Positions 1 to 10,934 of a DNA stretch of 64,000 nucleotides are shown piece after piece (within the stretch, counting starts at the first letter, position 1; every line of letters starts with the position of its first letter). Below the pieces are notes generated by a model that saw only the letters and a program-made list of their open reading frames with translations, had not been told where the DNA came from and did not search any database. This DNA is from Gracilariopsis chorda (taxonomy: Eukaryota; Rhodophyta; Florideophyceae; Gracilariales; Gracilariaceae): contig NBIV01000311.1 of NCBI GenBank assembly GCA_003194525.1, positions 22,555 through 86,554 on the forward strand. Direction: 5' to 3'. Made by a program: the position numbers and the translations under genes.

Positions 1-1420
1 TCGACATTTGGCATGATTCACAAGTTTCCCAGTCACAAATCTTCGTGAGGCCAACACCATCAACCAAGGGAACAGTTGCTCTCAAATGGGCTGCGCAAAT
101 GTGACCAAGACGATTGTGCCATAGTGTCGTTCTCTCAGATACGGATGCCGTGATCAGTGCTTTGTTGGGATTGAGGCCCAGACTCGGACGCATAACCACT
201 TCATAAAGTCCATGCTCATGATTTCCGATCGCTACAAGAACAGTCTCCTTAGATTTCGGATCGCACACCTTACAAAGTCTTCGGCCTCCTTCATCCGTCA
301 CAAAGAGAACGGTGTAACCTTTTCTCTGTAGGGAACTGACTGACAGTAGATTACATCTGAGGTTCGGCACAAGTTGTACCTCCGTAAGGTTTAGATGCAT
401 TGGTTTGCCAGTTACAATTGCAATGCACGGAACAGTGCCTTTCCCCTTCACATCGAGCTTCGTTCCATCTCCGATTTCCACGTGAACTTTCGAGGACGGG
501 ACCACACCAGAGATAAATGCATCTGATTTGTTACACATATGCTCGGTAGCACCAGATTCAACGAACCACTTTCTGGACGATCCAGTGATACCAGCAACAA
601 GAGCCCTTGCAACATGTAAGGCACTATCAGCGCCCCCAGCGTCCTTGTTTTCTGAACTCTCATTAACACGATGTTTAGGACGGTACTTAGGGCTCTCTGG
701 GTTGTCATAGCAGTCAGCCTTCTTGTGGTTAAACCTGCCGCAGTAGTGACAATTGATCTTCCTCTTCCTCGAAGAGCTACTTCTGACATTTAGTGCTCTC
801 GCGCCGTCCCCTGCAGACACATTCTTCTGAACAAACGCTTCCTTGGAAATCAGGAGAGCCACAGCATCCGGTAGAGTCTTTTCCATGCCTCGAATTACTT
901 CTGCAGTTACCTGGAACTCCTCGCGTAGCCCTCTAAGCAATGCTCGAAGCTTTTCCGGATCATCAATAGAGTAACCAATTCCAATGAGGGTCGACTCAAG
1001 CTCTGCCAAAAGATCACGGTACTGTAGGACAGACTCGTGGGCCGACATCTTCATACTCTGATACTTATCCAGAAGAGCATCTCGGCTGGCCTGACTGACA
1101 CTCTGGCACTGTGACTTCAAAGTCCTCCAAACCTCGGAGGGCTCCGTCATCTCCATGATAGGAGCAACACAAGAATCGTGTACCAAGAGAAGGATGGTAG
1201 ACAAAGCTGTGTCTCTTCTACGGGCATACTTGTCGTATCCAGGATCCTGCAGTCCGGGCTCTTTCTCAGTACCATTGACGATAGCCCACAGCCCTTTGCT
1301 CTTCAAAACAACTTCTAACTTCTTGGACCACATAAAGTAGTTCGACGCAGTGAGCAAAGGTAGACGAACCTTCTGAACATCAATTCCTACGGACGACTCA
1401 GAATCACCTAGGAGGATCAT
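1..1420 (-). CDS. gag-pol: second copia Gag-Pol copy, truncated by the window edge
   Basis: The first 473 codons of a second copy of the copia polyprotein at 1727-5734. The whole stretch 1-1714 matches 4315-6028 at a constant offset of 4314 bases with about five substitutions, for example at 210, 790, 848 and 1034. It covers gag, the CCHC knuckle, the protease (again ESGA) and the start of integrase, with no stop. The ATG at 1420 corresponds to 5734. The rest lies left of the window, so whether this copy carries the two stops of its neighbour is unknown. Confidence 0.88.
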   Translation of the reverse strand, partial: MILLGDSESSVGIDVQKVRLPLLTASNYFMWSKKLEVVLKSKGLWAIVNGTEKEPGLQDPGYDKYARRRDTALSTILLLVHDSCVAPIMEMTEPSEVWRTLKSQCQSVSQASRDALLDKYQSMKMSAHESVLQYRDLLAELESTLIGIGYSIDDPEKLRALLRGLREEFQVTAEVIRGMEKTLPDAVALLISKEAFVQKNVSAGDGARALNVRSSSSRKRKINCHYCGRFNHKKADCYDNPESPKYRPKHRVNESSENKDAGGADSALHVARALVAGITGSSRKWFVESGATEHMCNKSDAFISGVVPSSKVHVEIGDGTKLDVKGKGTVPCIAIVTGKPMHLNLTEVQLVPNLRCNLLSVSSLQRKGYTVLFVTDEGGRRLCKVCDPKSKETVLVAIGNHEHGLYEVVMRPSLGLNPNKALITASVSERTTLWHNRLGHICAAHLRATVPLVDGVGLTKICDWETCESCQMS

Positions 1421-1502
1421 GGTAGAAACTTGAGCAGCACAAACAAGACGAATAAAACTCACAACAGTTGAACAGAGTCTGGGCCCATAACCTTTTACAG
1501 GT

Positions 1503-1714
1503 TGACGAATCAGCTTATCGCTTATCTTTACTCACACGACAACCAGAATGGTTCTTATATAGTCCTCGAGGGACGTAGTGCGAACAATATATCTTCTAGA
1601 TATCATCAGCGCACATGACAATTCAATCTAACGAGATACCTGTAAACAGAATGTATAGAATGTAAATAAGCATGTAAACAATTCACTCATGCAAACAATT
1701 CACTATTAACATCA
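1503..1714 (-). repeat. copia LTR shared by two tandem units
   Basis: The same sequence as 5817-6028, read on the minus strand from TGATGTTAATAG at 1714 to CGTCA near 1503. It follows the polypurine tract of the right unit and precedes the primer site (1492-1479) of the left unit, so it acts as 3' LTR of one and 5' LTR of the other. The 1503 boundary is inferred from the TGA/TCA ends and is less certain than 1714. Confidence 0.85.
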
Positions 1715-1722
1715 CTTCCCCT
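1715..1722 (-). other. copia polypurine tract
   Basis: AGGGGAAG on the minus strand, directly before the LTR start TGATG and four bases after the polyprotein stop codon. This is the expected position for plus-strand DNA priming. Confidence 0.75.
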
Positions 1723-1726
1723 CATT

Positions 1727-4700
1727 CTAGACAGTCTCTTTCATGTCAAGACCCATACCACGGCAATAATTATTGTGAGTGGCAGCATCAACTGGTTTCG
1801 TTAATATATCTGCAGTCATGACATGTGTCTCAACGTATTCCAAACAAACATCTCCTCGTTTCACATGGTCGCGAAGAAAATGGTACCGAATATCTATGTG
1901 CTTCGTACGTTCACTGCACACCGTGTCGTTGCTTAGACGGATTGCTCCTTGATTATCACAACCAATTACCATACCTTTCTCGGCCCAAAGTCCAAGTTCA
2001 ATCATAAGTGAACGGAGCCAAAGAGCTTCTCGTACTGCATTAGAGACGGAGACATATTCAGCTTCAACTGCAGACTGCGCCACAAGAGATTGCTTCTTCG
2101 ACCGCCAGCTAACAGCTGCACCAGGGTTGATAAACACGAAACCTGCAGTTGACTTACGGACGGTGGTATCAACTGCAAAATCAGAATCAGAAAACCCTTT
2201 CATACTGTCAACACGTTGGACAAACATCAAGCCTACATCTTTGGTGCCCTTCAGATACCTCAAAACCCGTTTCGCAGCCCTCCAATGTTGTTCACCAAAG
2301 GTATCCATGAAGCGGCTTAGATAGCTGACAGAGAATGCAATATCTGGTCGACAAGTGTTCGAGAGGTATATCAGAGCACCAAAAAGTTCCTTGTACGGAA
2401 GGCCTCTTACTTCTTTATCCCGCACTCAATCCAACGCATAGTGTAAGATCATGGGAGTCTTCACCGGTGCACAAGATTGCATGCCAAACTGATCCAAAAG
2501 GTGAGCGATCATGCTCGCATTATGAACCTTCAATGTGCCATCTGTGCCACGAACTACAGTCATCCCAAGGAACTTAGCGTCATCCTTCTCGACACGAAGA
2601 TCTACATATCTCTTTAAGAACGATATGACCTCCGCCAAAATCTTTGAACTCTGAGAGGCAACGAGAATATCATCCACATAGATGACCAGTACTACCAAAG
2701 AGGAATTGGTTTCCAAAAAGTATAGAGCTGGATGTCCTCGAGAGCAATTGAAGCCAAACTTGAGTAGGATAGGGTGAATGAAGTTCCGAAACGCTCTTTA
2801 TGCCTGCTTCAAGCCGTATATGGCGCGTTTGAGCTTCAGCACTTGACCTTCACTTCCTTGGACCTCAAAGCCTGGGAACTGTTTCATGTAGACCTCTTCA
2901 TCTAATTTTCCATACAAAAACGCAGCTTTGATGTCTAGACGAGTGAATTCCATCCCTTGGTCAACAATGATCGAAATTACCAGCCTCACAGTAGCATACT
3001 TCACGACGGGAGAAAAGATTTCGCCGTAATCAATCCCAAATCTCTGCATGAACCCCTTCGCCACTATTCGGGCTCTGTGCCTCGTAACCACACCACAAGA
3101 GTTGCGCTTACGTCCGAAGACCAAACGGCAGTCAATCGGAACGACATGCGGCGGACAGGTCACCAATTCGATGACATCTCTCTCTCGTAGATTGTTCACT
3201 TCATGCGCCATTGCTAACCACCATTGCTCTCTCGCAGGTGACTGCATAGCCTGCTCAAACGATTGTGGGAGATTGTTATCTGTAATTCCTAACAGGCAGT
3301 TTGCAATGAAACTCTCAGGTGAATAGCGCAAGGGTGCAGAACGCTGACGAGAAGATCTCCTAAGTGGGGGTTCAACAAGAACATCAGATTCAGTTGGATT
3401 GCTGTCTTCGCCTTCAGGTCCAGTAGATCCTTCTCCCAAATCTCCTTCAGTAAAAGGGACATCCATATCGATCTCTTCCGTTCCATATTCCAAATCATCA
3501 AAAAGGGAGTCTAAGTCCAAAGATTCCTGGGCGTCTTCGTTTCCATTCTCAGTCTTCCAACCAAAACTTCGTTCATCCAACTTCACATCACGAGAGATAA
3601 CAAAACTTCCTGACTCGGGGTAAAAGACTTTATAAGAATTACCCCTCTCAAAACCAACCAGGACCCCTTTTCTCGCTGTCGCCGCAAACTTACCACTCCT
3701 GAGCTTCTTAGGAATATGAACGTATGCCGTGCATCCGAATATCCTAATGTGGGACATCTTCGGTTTCATATTGCGAACTGCTTCGAAGGGGGTTTTGCCA
3801 GTAGTCACAGCACTAGAAAACGTTCGGTTCCTCAAGAAGTTAGCGGTGGATACAGCTTCTGCCCACAATCGCTCTCTACGAATTCCTTCGGGCATATTAT
3901 ACAACATTGCCCTGGCAGCGTTGTTCAGGGTCCTGTTCAGCCGTTCAGCTTTCCCGTTCGACTCCGGGCTGTACGGAGCGGCTGGTTCAGAAAGTATGCC
4001 TCTTTTCTTCAGCCAATTCTGCAACTCGTGAGATAGATACTCCTTGGCATTGTCCATACCAATTGCCCTGACTGGCTTCTGGCATAGTGCTTCAAACTCC
4101 ACAATCATTTCTCTAACAGAGACCTGTACTTCTGAGCGACGATTCATGAATCGAACAAGAGAGTATGCACTGAACTCATCGTACAAAGTAACATAATAGT
4201 TTGCTCCACCAAAAGATGTGCATTTCACTGGACCTACAACATCTGAGTGTACGAGTTCACCAGGTTCTTTGCATCGATCACGATTCACTCTAGGTCTTAC
4301 GTCACGAACTGATTTCGACATTTGGCATGATTCACAAGTTTCCCAGTCACAAATCTTCGTGAGGCCAACACCATCAACCAAGGGAACAGTTGCTCTCAAA
4401 TGGGCTGCGCAAATGTGACCAAGACGATTGTGCCATAGTGTCGTTCTCTCAGATACGGATGCCGTGATCAGTGCTTTGTTGGGATTGAGGCCCAGACTCG
4501 GACGCATAACCACTTCATAAAGTCCATGCTCATTATTTCCGATCGCTACAAGAACAGTCTCCTTAGATTTCGGATCGCACACCTTACAAAGTCTTCGGCC
4601 TCCTTCATCCGTCACAAAGAGAACGGTGTAACCTTTTCTCTGTAGGGAACTGACTGACAGTAGATTACATCTGAGGTTCGGCACAAGTTGTACCTCCGTA

Positions 4701-5734
4701 AGGTTTAGATGCATTGGTTTGCCAGTTACAATTGCAATGCACGGAACAGTGCCTTTCCCCTTCACATCGAGCTTCGTTCCATCTCCGATTTCCACGTGAA
4801 CTTTCGAGGACGGGACCACACCAGAGATAAATGCATCTGATTTGTTACACATATGCTCGGTAGCACCAGATTCAACGAACCACTTTCTGGACGATCCAGT
4901 GATACCAGCAACAAGAGCCCTTGCAACATGTAAGGCACTATCAGCGCCCCCAGCGTCCTTGTTTTCTGAACTCTCATTAACACGATGTTTAGGACGGTAC
5001 TTAGGGCTCTCTGGGTTGTCATAGCAGTCAGCCTTCTTGTGGTTAAACCTGCCGCAGTAGTGACAATTGATCTTCCTCTTCCTCGAAGAGCTACTTCTGA
5101 CATTTAGTGCCCTCGCGCCGTCCCCTGCAGACACATTCTTCTGAACAAACGCTTCCTTGGAAATCAGAAGAGCCACAGCATCCGGTAGAGTCTTTTCCAT
5201 GCCTCGAATTACTTCTGCAGTTACCTGGAACTCCTCGCGTAGCCCTCTAAGCAATGCTCGAAGCTTTTCCGGATCATCAATAGAGTAACCAATTCCAATG
5301 AGGGTCGACTCAAGCTCTGCCAAAAGATCACGGTACTGTAGGACAGACTCGTCGGCCGACATCTTCATACTCTGATACTTATCCAGAAGAGCATCTCGGC
5401 TGGCCTGACTGACACTCTGGCACTGTGACTTCAAAGTCCTCCAAACCTCGGAGGGCTCCGTCATCTCCATGATAGGAGCAACACAAGAATCGTGTACCAA
5501 GAGAAGGATGGTAGACAAAGCTGTGTCTCTTCTACGGGCATACTTGTCGTATCCAGGATCCTGCAGTCCGGGCTCTTTCTCAGTACCATTGACGATAGCC
5601 CACAGCCCTTTGCTCTTCAAAACAACTTCTAACTTCTTGGACCACATAAAGTAGTTCGACGCAGTGAGCAAAGGTAGACGAACCTTCTGAACATCAATTC
5701 CTACGGACGACTCAGAATCACCTAGGAGGATCAT
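1727..5734 (-). pseudogene. gag-pol: copia Gag-Pol polyprotein with two in-frame stops
   Basis: One frame of about 1335 codons, the usual size for a copia polyprotein. The first ATG, in the context ACCATGA, is at 5734; upstream in-frame codons have no ATG. In order: a gag with a CCHC knuckle (CHYCGRFNHKKADC, about residue 223); a protease motif reading ESGA instead of DSGA (about residue 286); an integrase zinc region (LWHNRLGH...CESC) with catalytic D, D and E in HSDVVGP, GMDNAKEY and GKAERLNRT; RT with YVDD; and RNase H (GFSDSDF, VEAEY). TAA at 2798-2800 interrupts RT just after GLKQA, and TGA at 2426-2428 lies between RT and RNase H. Both are in frame and there is no frameshift, so decay is recent or the stops are read through. 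It ends with TAG at 1727. Confidence 0.9.
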
Positions 5735-5792
5735 GGTAGAAACTTGAGCAGCACAAACAAGACGAATAAAACTCACAACAGTTGAACAGAGT

Positions 5793-5806
5793 CTGGGCCC
5801 ATAACC
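5793..5806 (-). other. primer binding site, half-tRNA initiator-Met type
   Basis: GGTTATGGGCCCAG on the minus strand, just inside the 5' LTR. It is complementary to the anticodon stem-loop region of eukaryotic initiator tRNA-Met rather than its 3' end. That is the internal half-tRNA priming known for Drosophila copia. A second copy is at 1479-1492 for the left unit. Confidence 0.75.
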
Positions 5807-5816
5807 TTTTACAGGT

Positions 5817-6028
5817 TGACGAATCAGCTTATCGCTTATCTTTACTCACACGACAACCAGAATGGTTCTTATATAGTCCTCGAGGGACGTAGTGCGAACA
5901 ATATATCTTCTAGATATCATCAGCGCACATGACAATTCAATCTAACGAGATACCTGTAAACAGAATGTATAGAATGTAAATAAGCATGTAAAAAATTCAC
6001 TCATGCAAACAATTCACTATTAACATCA
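5817..6028 (-). repeat. copia 5' LTR
   Basis: An LTR of about 212 bp on the minus strand, starting TGATGTTAATAG at 6028. The base after 6028 is where similarity to the 1714 copy ends, which fixes this boundary. The inner end is placed at TCA just before the primer site; a few bases either way are possible. Confidence 0.83.
5868..5876 (-). promoter_or_regulatory. TATA box in copia 5' LTR
   Basis: CTATATAAG on the minus strand, about 150 bases into the LTR and about 135 bases upstream of the gag ATG, a normal place for the element promoter. The identical motif lies at 1554-1562 in the shared LTR, where it would drive the left unit. Confidence 0.65.
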
Positions 6029-6092
6029 TCTTCTTCTCTACTTCCACTCATTTGTTTGGATTGAGAGTGAAAAAAGGGTGATGACCTCTGTT

Positions 6093-6192
6093 TAGCGAGG
6101 TTCCTTTTGTTAGTCTGCTTGAACTCTAGCTAATGAGGTTTTTTTTTGTTAGTCTGCTTGATCTCTAGCTAGCGAGGTTCCTTTGTTAGTCT
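6093..6192. repeat. short tandem repeat, about 38 bp x 2.7
   Basis: Three successive copies of a unit built on GCGAGGTTCCTTTTGTTAG followed by TCTGCTTGA and a CTC/TAG joint. The middle copy has a T-run in place of CC. Confidence 0.7.
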
Positions 6193-7276
6193 TATTTTGT
6201 TTGGGCGCACTGACAGGAGAAACAACCTCCGCTACCCTTCAGGTTTGACGTCTGAACCCGGGTTACTCGTTTCCAGTGATTCGCGACTTTCTGCAGCCTT
6301 CCAAGCTCTGCGCGAACAAGAGCGAGGTGCGCTTAGTCTCTATAGAACGTTCAAAGGAGGGTACCAACTGAAGATAAGTTTTCACCAGTTGATCCCTTCT
6401 ATTTCGACTCGAGCGCAACTTCTTTGGTTAGTAAAGAAAAAGACTTATTTAACAGCCCGAGCCGAACTACAAAACACCGTGTGACCAAAGGCAGACAGTG
6501 CATATTCCAGCTGAGCCGGTTATCCGTTGTTTGTCAAATCCTTCAGATAACTTCAAGTGCCCAATCGATTCCCGTCTAGGTACTTGGGTTGCAAGCTGTT
6601 TGGAATTAGATTGATAGAACGAAAAGATAGGTTAATCGTCCAAGGTAAGTTTGGTTGTAATGGCGGGGGTTCAGACACAAGCGTGTTTTAAAAATAAATA
6701 ACAACTTCCTTAGGTTAGGGTGTAAAAGCACAGTAGTGGCTGACCCGTTACTATAATTTCCGTTGCCATGGTGCAGAGTGGTACTCTAATGTCTTTTCAC
6801 GACGTGTCGGTTGTGAATGAAAAGAAACAACTGACAGTGAGTTGCTGGAAGGGGAAAAGAGACATTGCCATCAACAGCGTGTGTGTTCGTCCCAAAACAG
6901 AAAACAAAACTCCACGGCGTTGTTTTTGTTGAGTCCGAAAATTTCTTCCACTCTCTCTAAAGAAGCACCGGAACTAACGATAATTGAGGGCTTCGTTACC
7001 GTGCTTTGATGAAGAGAGGGGTACGTGGTTTAAGAGGAGGAAAATAATGAGGAAAAGCGTCGGATTGGCGGTCGGAAGGGGTTGATGGGTTGACGTGGGA
7101 AATGTGATAGGTGTGGGGCTTGCGGTCGAAAGACGTGTGAGCGATGCGACCATGTGAAGAAGTGTGTGGCCACCAGAAAGCACAGTTTGCGCCGCCGGCC
7201 GTTCCTTTATAGACTCTATCTTCCAATCTTTTTGTTAGCCTAATTTGAGGAAAGTACCGAATGCAGTCTCAATTCG

Positions 7277-7313
7277 GAGTTGCATTGTAATTTAGAGAAT
7301 TACAATGCAACTC
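7277..7313. repeat. perfect 16-bp inverted repeat, 5-base loop
   Basis: GAGTTGCATTGTAATT at 7277-7292 and its exact reverse complement at 7298-7313, separated by TAGAG. No T-run follows and no gene ends here, so a terminator role is not supported. It could be a tiny foldback relic. Confidence 0.75.
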
Positions 7314-8671
7314 TCTCTTATTCTACCTCTCACAGCCACCTCCTCTTTTTGGTTTGAAACTGACTGAAAGAGCGCCTCCTAGCAAAAGACCCCTTGTGTC
7401 TATCCGCCCGGATGTAATGTTGCCAAATGATTATTTTTTGAAGGTTTTGAACCTTTCATACACGCGTCAGAAACGGTGTTTTTGAATCAAAAGCACGTTT
7501 TTGATATCAAAAAAGCCGGTTTTCTGAAGCTCTGTAGTAAATTAGCCATATTTCACAAGCACATCTCTATCAACCCATTTGGTTGTCTTAAGTTTCTGCT
7601 TCTCACCTAGCATAAACAACAGAAGCTTAGAATTTTTGCTATACAAAAACATGTTGCATAACTTATACGGACTACAAAAGGCAAAAAATTCCGATCAAAA
7701 TAACTAAAATTAAACGTAAAGTTGATTGTTTTGACCTCATATGAGGTCAGCGGTCCGATAGACACTTGCTATGAAAATCACATGGAGGACATGCCCTATG
7801 CATTTATAGATCTCCGTTACAATTACGAGCGCTGACAATTATCCCATCCAATAATATTAATATGATAGCGACAAGGGCGCATTGTTGCTTTGAGAGCTGG
7901 AGTGAACGCATTTAATTAAAAATATTAAATCAAAGGTTACTGAAGGCCATGTCATGCTAGCCGTTCACGCAACTGTACCCAATACACTTTTTAGTAATTT
8001 CATCCTTCGCACTACAACGTTTTTCCAATTTCTTAATGTAAAACTTGCCGCCCTTCGTAATATTCTCTCTATTGGCACCCAATTAATCCCACTCCACAAG
8101 AGCGTTCAGTTGATATTGAAATCACATACCAGGGGTATGCCACATTCTGAGACGTAAATCGCATGTCACTTTTGACGAGCTAAGTTACTCAGTTAGATAA
8201 TGTCTGCATCTTGCCAATCGTCCTTTTCTATTCAAAAAAATCAACGCTGTTCTTTTCTAGACTGAATTCACAGGGAGAAATTCTTCAAAAGAAAGTAAGA
8301 GTTGTCATGGCACCAACAAGGCTTTGCAACGGTGTACAAGAGAAGCGATGATTTTGTATATATTGCGCTGCTGTGATAGCTACAGTCCATGCGCTTCCAA
8401 GTTAACTTACGTGTCCGAAAATGGTCCGGTTTGGAAAGCTTTCCACTTCTGTTTGTACTACTACTCTGTCTTTCTCCGCTCCCATGCATTAAATTCGAAG
8501 AAGAGAAAACAAACCACTAGAGGTACGTGACGCATCCTACAGCCAGTTTCATGGCCGTCATCATGATTTCTTATACAAAAGAGAACAGTCATATGCTTTG
8601 ACTGTTGGTATGTGTAGCACAGCACGGGGCATTGAGAGGTTAAGTCCCGAGCTGCTCTCCCAAACGATTTT

Positions 8672-8896
8672 TCATTCTTTGTCATAAAGTTTCTCCAACT
8701 CCAAGAAGATTGGTTTTTGCGCCCCAAAGAACGGCTTCCGTGTCTTATCCGAACACCAGCCTATCGCATCCTGGAGGGCAACATTCTCTTTGAAAGCACT
8801 GTACTTGATTTTATAGTTCTGCCAGAAAGCTACTTTCGACCGGCAATCAATGTAAACGTCTTTTGGTTTTCTCGTTACGGACGCCTTTCCTCGCAC
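8672..8896 (-). CDS. 74-residue unknown ORF in the inverted-repeat arm
   Basis: A lysine- and aromatic-rich frame with no recognised family. The opening GTGCGAGG is preceded on the minus strand by a T-run ending in TAG, which looks like a splice acceptor, so this could be an exon rather than a whole gene. The right arm repeats it at 14934-15143 with the same first 56 or so residues and a different end, because the arm similarity stops there. Conservation between arms shows only recent duplication, not selection. It lies downstream of the zinc-finger gene on the same strand. Confidence 0.2.
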   Translation of the reverse strand: MRGKASVTRKPKDVYIDCRSKVAFWQNYKIKYSAFKENVALQDAIGWCSDKTRKPFFGAQKPIFLELEKLYDKE

Positions 8897-9506
8897 CTAA
8901 AAAAACCGGAGCAGTTATTAAACATTGCCACTGAACGAAGCTCAGGAGTAATTGAGAATTTGTTTGCTCTGTTTCTCTTCAACATACCCCAAATAGTAAA
9001 GACATATGAGCTTAGAAAGGAGAGAAGATGAAGAAAACATTCACTCTTGTTATACAGACTACCAAAGCACCTGTCAGAAAGCTTTGTCTTGTCTCACTGC
9101 ATAGTTTGAAACATTAGCTATGCATTCTTGTAGATTCCATACCATTATTCTTCTATCACTTGTTCTTGATTGGGTACCCAGGCAATAGCAAGTGGTAGAA
9201 ACATAGTTTTACAAAAACAGTTTCTTGTCAGAGTTTACCTAGAGTAGCAAACTCATCGGGGTTTCATAGTAAGGATCCTATTTGTTTTCAGCGTTAGTAC
9301 AACGTGCAAACATCAATACTGCAGAGAATCAGTCTTTTGCAAATTTGAGAAGGATGCTGCATGGCGCTAATTTTCTCTACGTTAACAATCACTGGGGAAC
9401 AATTACTCGTCCACTTTTCTAAGCCAGAGTACTAGCACACAACTATCCGATTCATTCATAATCTTTCTTCGTCTACAGCACTGTTATCTAAGTACATCCT
9501 GTGGAA

Positions 9507-10934
9507 TCAGTTGGTGTTACCATGAGATACACGCTTATGCCTCTCCATGTCCCGAGCTCTTGAATACTTGCTGCCACAAATGTCGCATGTAAAACTCTGT
9601 GTACCCCGTGACTCAGGATGTACTCTGGAAATGTGAGTATTCAAACCTCGGGCTGAAGAATGCGCAACGGGACAGTGCGGGCATTGAAATGGTGAAGTCG
9701 AATCTGAATGTGCTTTCGCAATATGCCTATGCATGCTTCTTGCACGCCCATACGTGTTGCCGCATTGCTCGCAGGTGAAACGTTGTGGTGGGTTCTGGTT
9801 TCCATGCTGTGCACGAAGGTGACTGGTCAGAGCATAGCGCGTGGCAAACACTCTCTTACATTCATAACATTCATGTCTTTCCGGATGCGACCTCATGTGG
9901 CGATCCATTAATGCCTTAAAGGGTGTCTTATAGCCACATTGATCGCAAGTGTGTTCTTTTCTACAGATCTGCTGGTGAGCTGAAGCGTCCATGTAGGTGT
10001 TAAATCTGCGCGAGCACTTCCTACAGGCATTAGTCCGAGATGTCTTGCGTCCCTGTTCTTCTGCTGTCCCGAGGAAAAACGCTGGTCGTTTGCCTGAACT
10101 GGACGCCTGTGCTGTGACTGCTGTAGGCGGACCTGCGCGACTAGTAGATGGACGTTGTGCCCATCTTTCGGTAGATTGACCAGCCACGTTGGAAGATGCA
10201 GGTTGCGCACATCCGGCCATAGATGGTCCTGCGCCACTGGAAGATGCAGGTTGCGCATATCCTGCCATAGATGGTCCTGCGCCACTGGAAGATGCAGGTT
10301 GCGCATATCCTGCCATAGATGGTCCTGCGCCACTGGAAGATGCAGGTTGCGCATATCCTGCCATAGATGGTCCTGCGCCACTGGAAGATGCAGGCGTTCT
10401 TCTTGCCCTAGATGGACCTGCACCACTGGAAGATGCAGGTTGCGCATATCCTGCCATAGATGGTCCTGCGCCACTGGAAGATGCAGGCGTTCTTCTTGCC
10501 CTAGATGGACCTAGGCCACCAGAAGATCCCACACTGGGAGGAAGCTCAATTGGCTCTCCTACGAAATCAAATAAAGATGGGTGCACCATGTTTTGTGCTT
10601 CCGCAGCATCGATAGTTGTATGGGCTGCCAAAGTGCCGGGGCTCATGTTACCTAGAAGTTCAACCATAGATTTGCCCCATTGTCGGGACCGCTCTCTTCT
10701 TTGTGTGCTGCTGCCCGAGCGGCTCCCCTGAGAGTTGCTACGAGAGCTAGTTTGCTGCGAGGCGTGTGGGATATGTGCTGCCCTAGGTTCAATCCTTTCG
10801 CAAACTGGTGCATCTTCGGAACTTGTAGGTCTCATGGTATTTAATTGGTTGCGGGAACGCCTTGTTCGATCTCTACTGCTTTCCGAGCGGCTTCCCCGAG
10901 AGTTGCTGTGCTGAGAATTATTTTGTGACGACAT
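9507..10934 (-). CDS. C2H2 zinc-finger protein with 16-residue repeats, intact copy
   Basis: 475 residues from an ATG at 10934. Residues 1-110 are rich in Ser, Arg and Gln. The middle (about 145-255) is about seven tandem 16-residue repeats of the type ASSSGAGPSMAGYAQP. Residues about 300-475 contain six zinc fingers, five clear C2H2 (CDQCGYKTPF...HMRSH, CYECKRVF, CEQCGNTY, CPHCPVAH, CDICGSKY) and a first one that reads C2HC. Such arrays usually bind DNA or RNA. No transposase or other catalytic domain is fused to it. A diverged twin lies head-to-head in the other arm. Whether it is a host regulator or cargo of a mobile element cannot be told. Confidence 0.8.
   Translation of the reverse strand: MSSQNNSQHSNSRGSRSESSRDRTRRSRNQLNTMRPTSSEDAPVCERIEPRAAHIPHASQQTSSRSNSQGSRSGSSTQRRERSRQWGKSMVELLGNMSPGTLAAHTTIDAAEAQNMVHPSLFDFVGEPIELPPSVGSSGGLGPSRARRTPASSSGAGPSMAGYAQPASSSGAGPSRARRTPASSSGAGPSMAGYAQPASSSGAGPSMAGYAQPASSSGAGPSMAGYAQPASSSGAGPSMAGCAQPASSNVAGQSTERWAQRPSTSRAGPPTAVTAQASSSGKRPAFFLGTAEEQGRKTSRTNACRKCSRRFNTYMDASAHQQICRKEHTCDQCGYKTPFKALMDRHMRSHPERHECYECKRVFATRYALTSHLRAQHGNQNPPQRFTCEQCGNTYGRARSMHRHIAKAHSDSTSPFQCPHCPVAHSSARGLNTHISRVHPESRGTQSFTCDICGSKYSRARDMERHKRVSHGNTN
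10185..10525 (-). repeat. 48-bp coding minisatellite
   Basis: About seven tandem 48-bp units encoding the repeats of the zinc-finger protein, with two interspersed variants reading SRARRTP instead of SMAGYAQP. Units are nearly identical, so the number should be unstable. The unit length is a multiple of three, so whole-unit changes keep frame. Confidence 0.85.

Larger units (their letters stand above)
1503..6028 (-). mobile_element. Ty1/copia LTR retrotransposon, complete unit with two LTRs
   Basis: Minus-strand element of about 4.5 kb. It has a 5' LTR at 5817-6028, a primer binding site at 5793-5806, one gag-pol frame at 5734-1727, a polypurine tract AGGGGAAG at 1722-1715 and a 3' LTR at 1714-1503. 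The domain order gag, protease, integrase, RT, RNase H defines Ty1/copia. The LTRs differ at about one base (1679 versus 5993), so the unit is young. The 3' LTR is also the 5' LTR of a second copy that runs off the left edge, so the target site duplication cannot be checked. Boundaries are firm at 1714 and 6028 and approximate at the other LTR ends. Confidence 0.93.
6029..8664. other. non-coding stretch, no gene recognised
   Basis: About 2.6 kb between the copia element and the inverted repeat. Open frames here are short, use alternative starts and match no family I recognise. It holds a short tandem repeat (6093-6192), a perfect hairpin (7277-7313) and AT-rich sequence. Confidence 0.6.
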
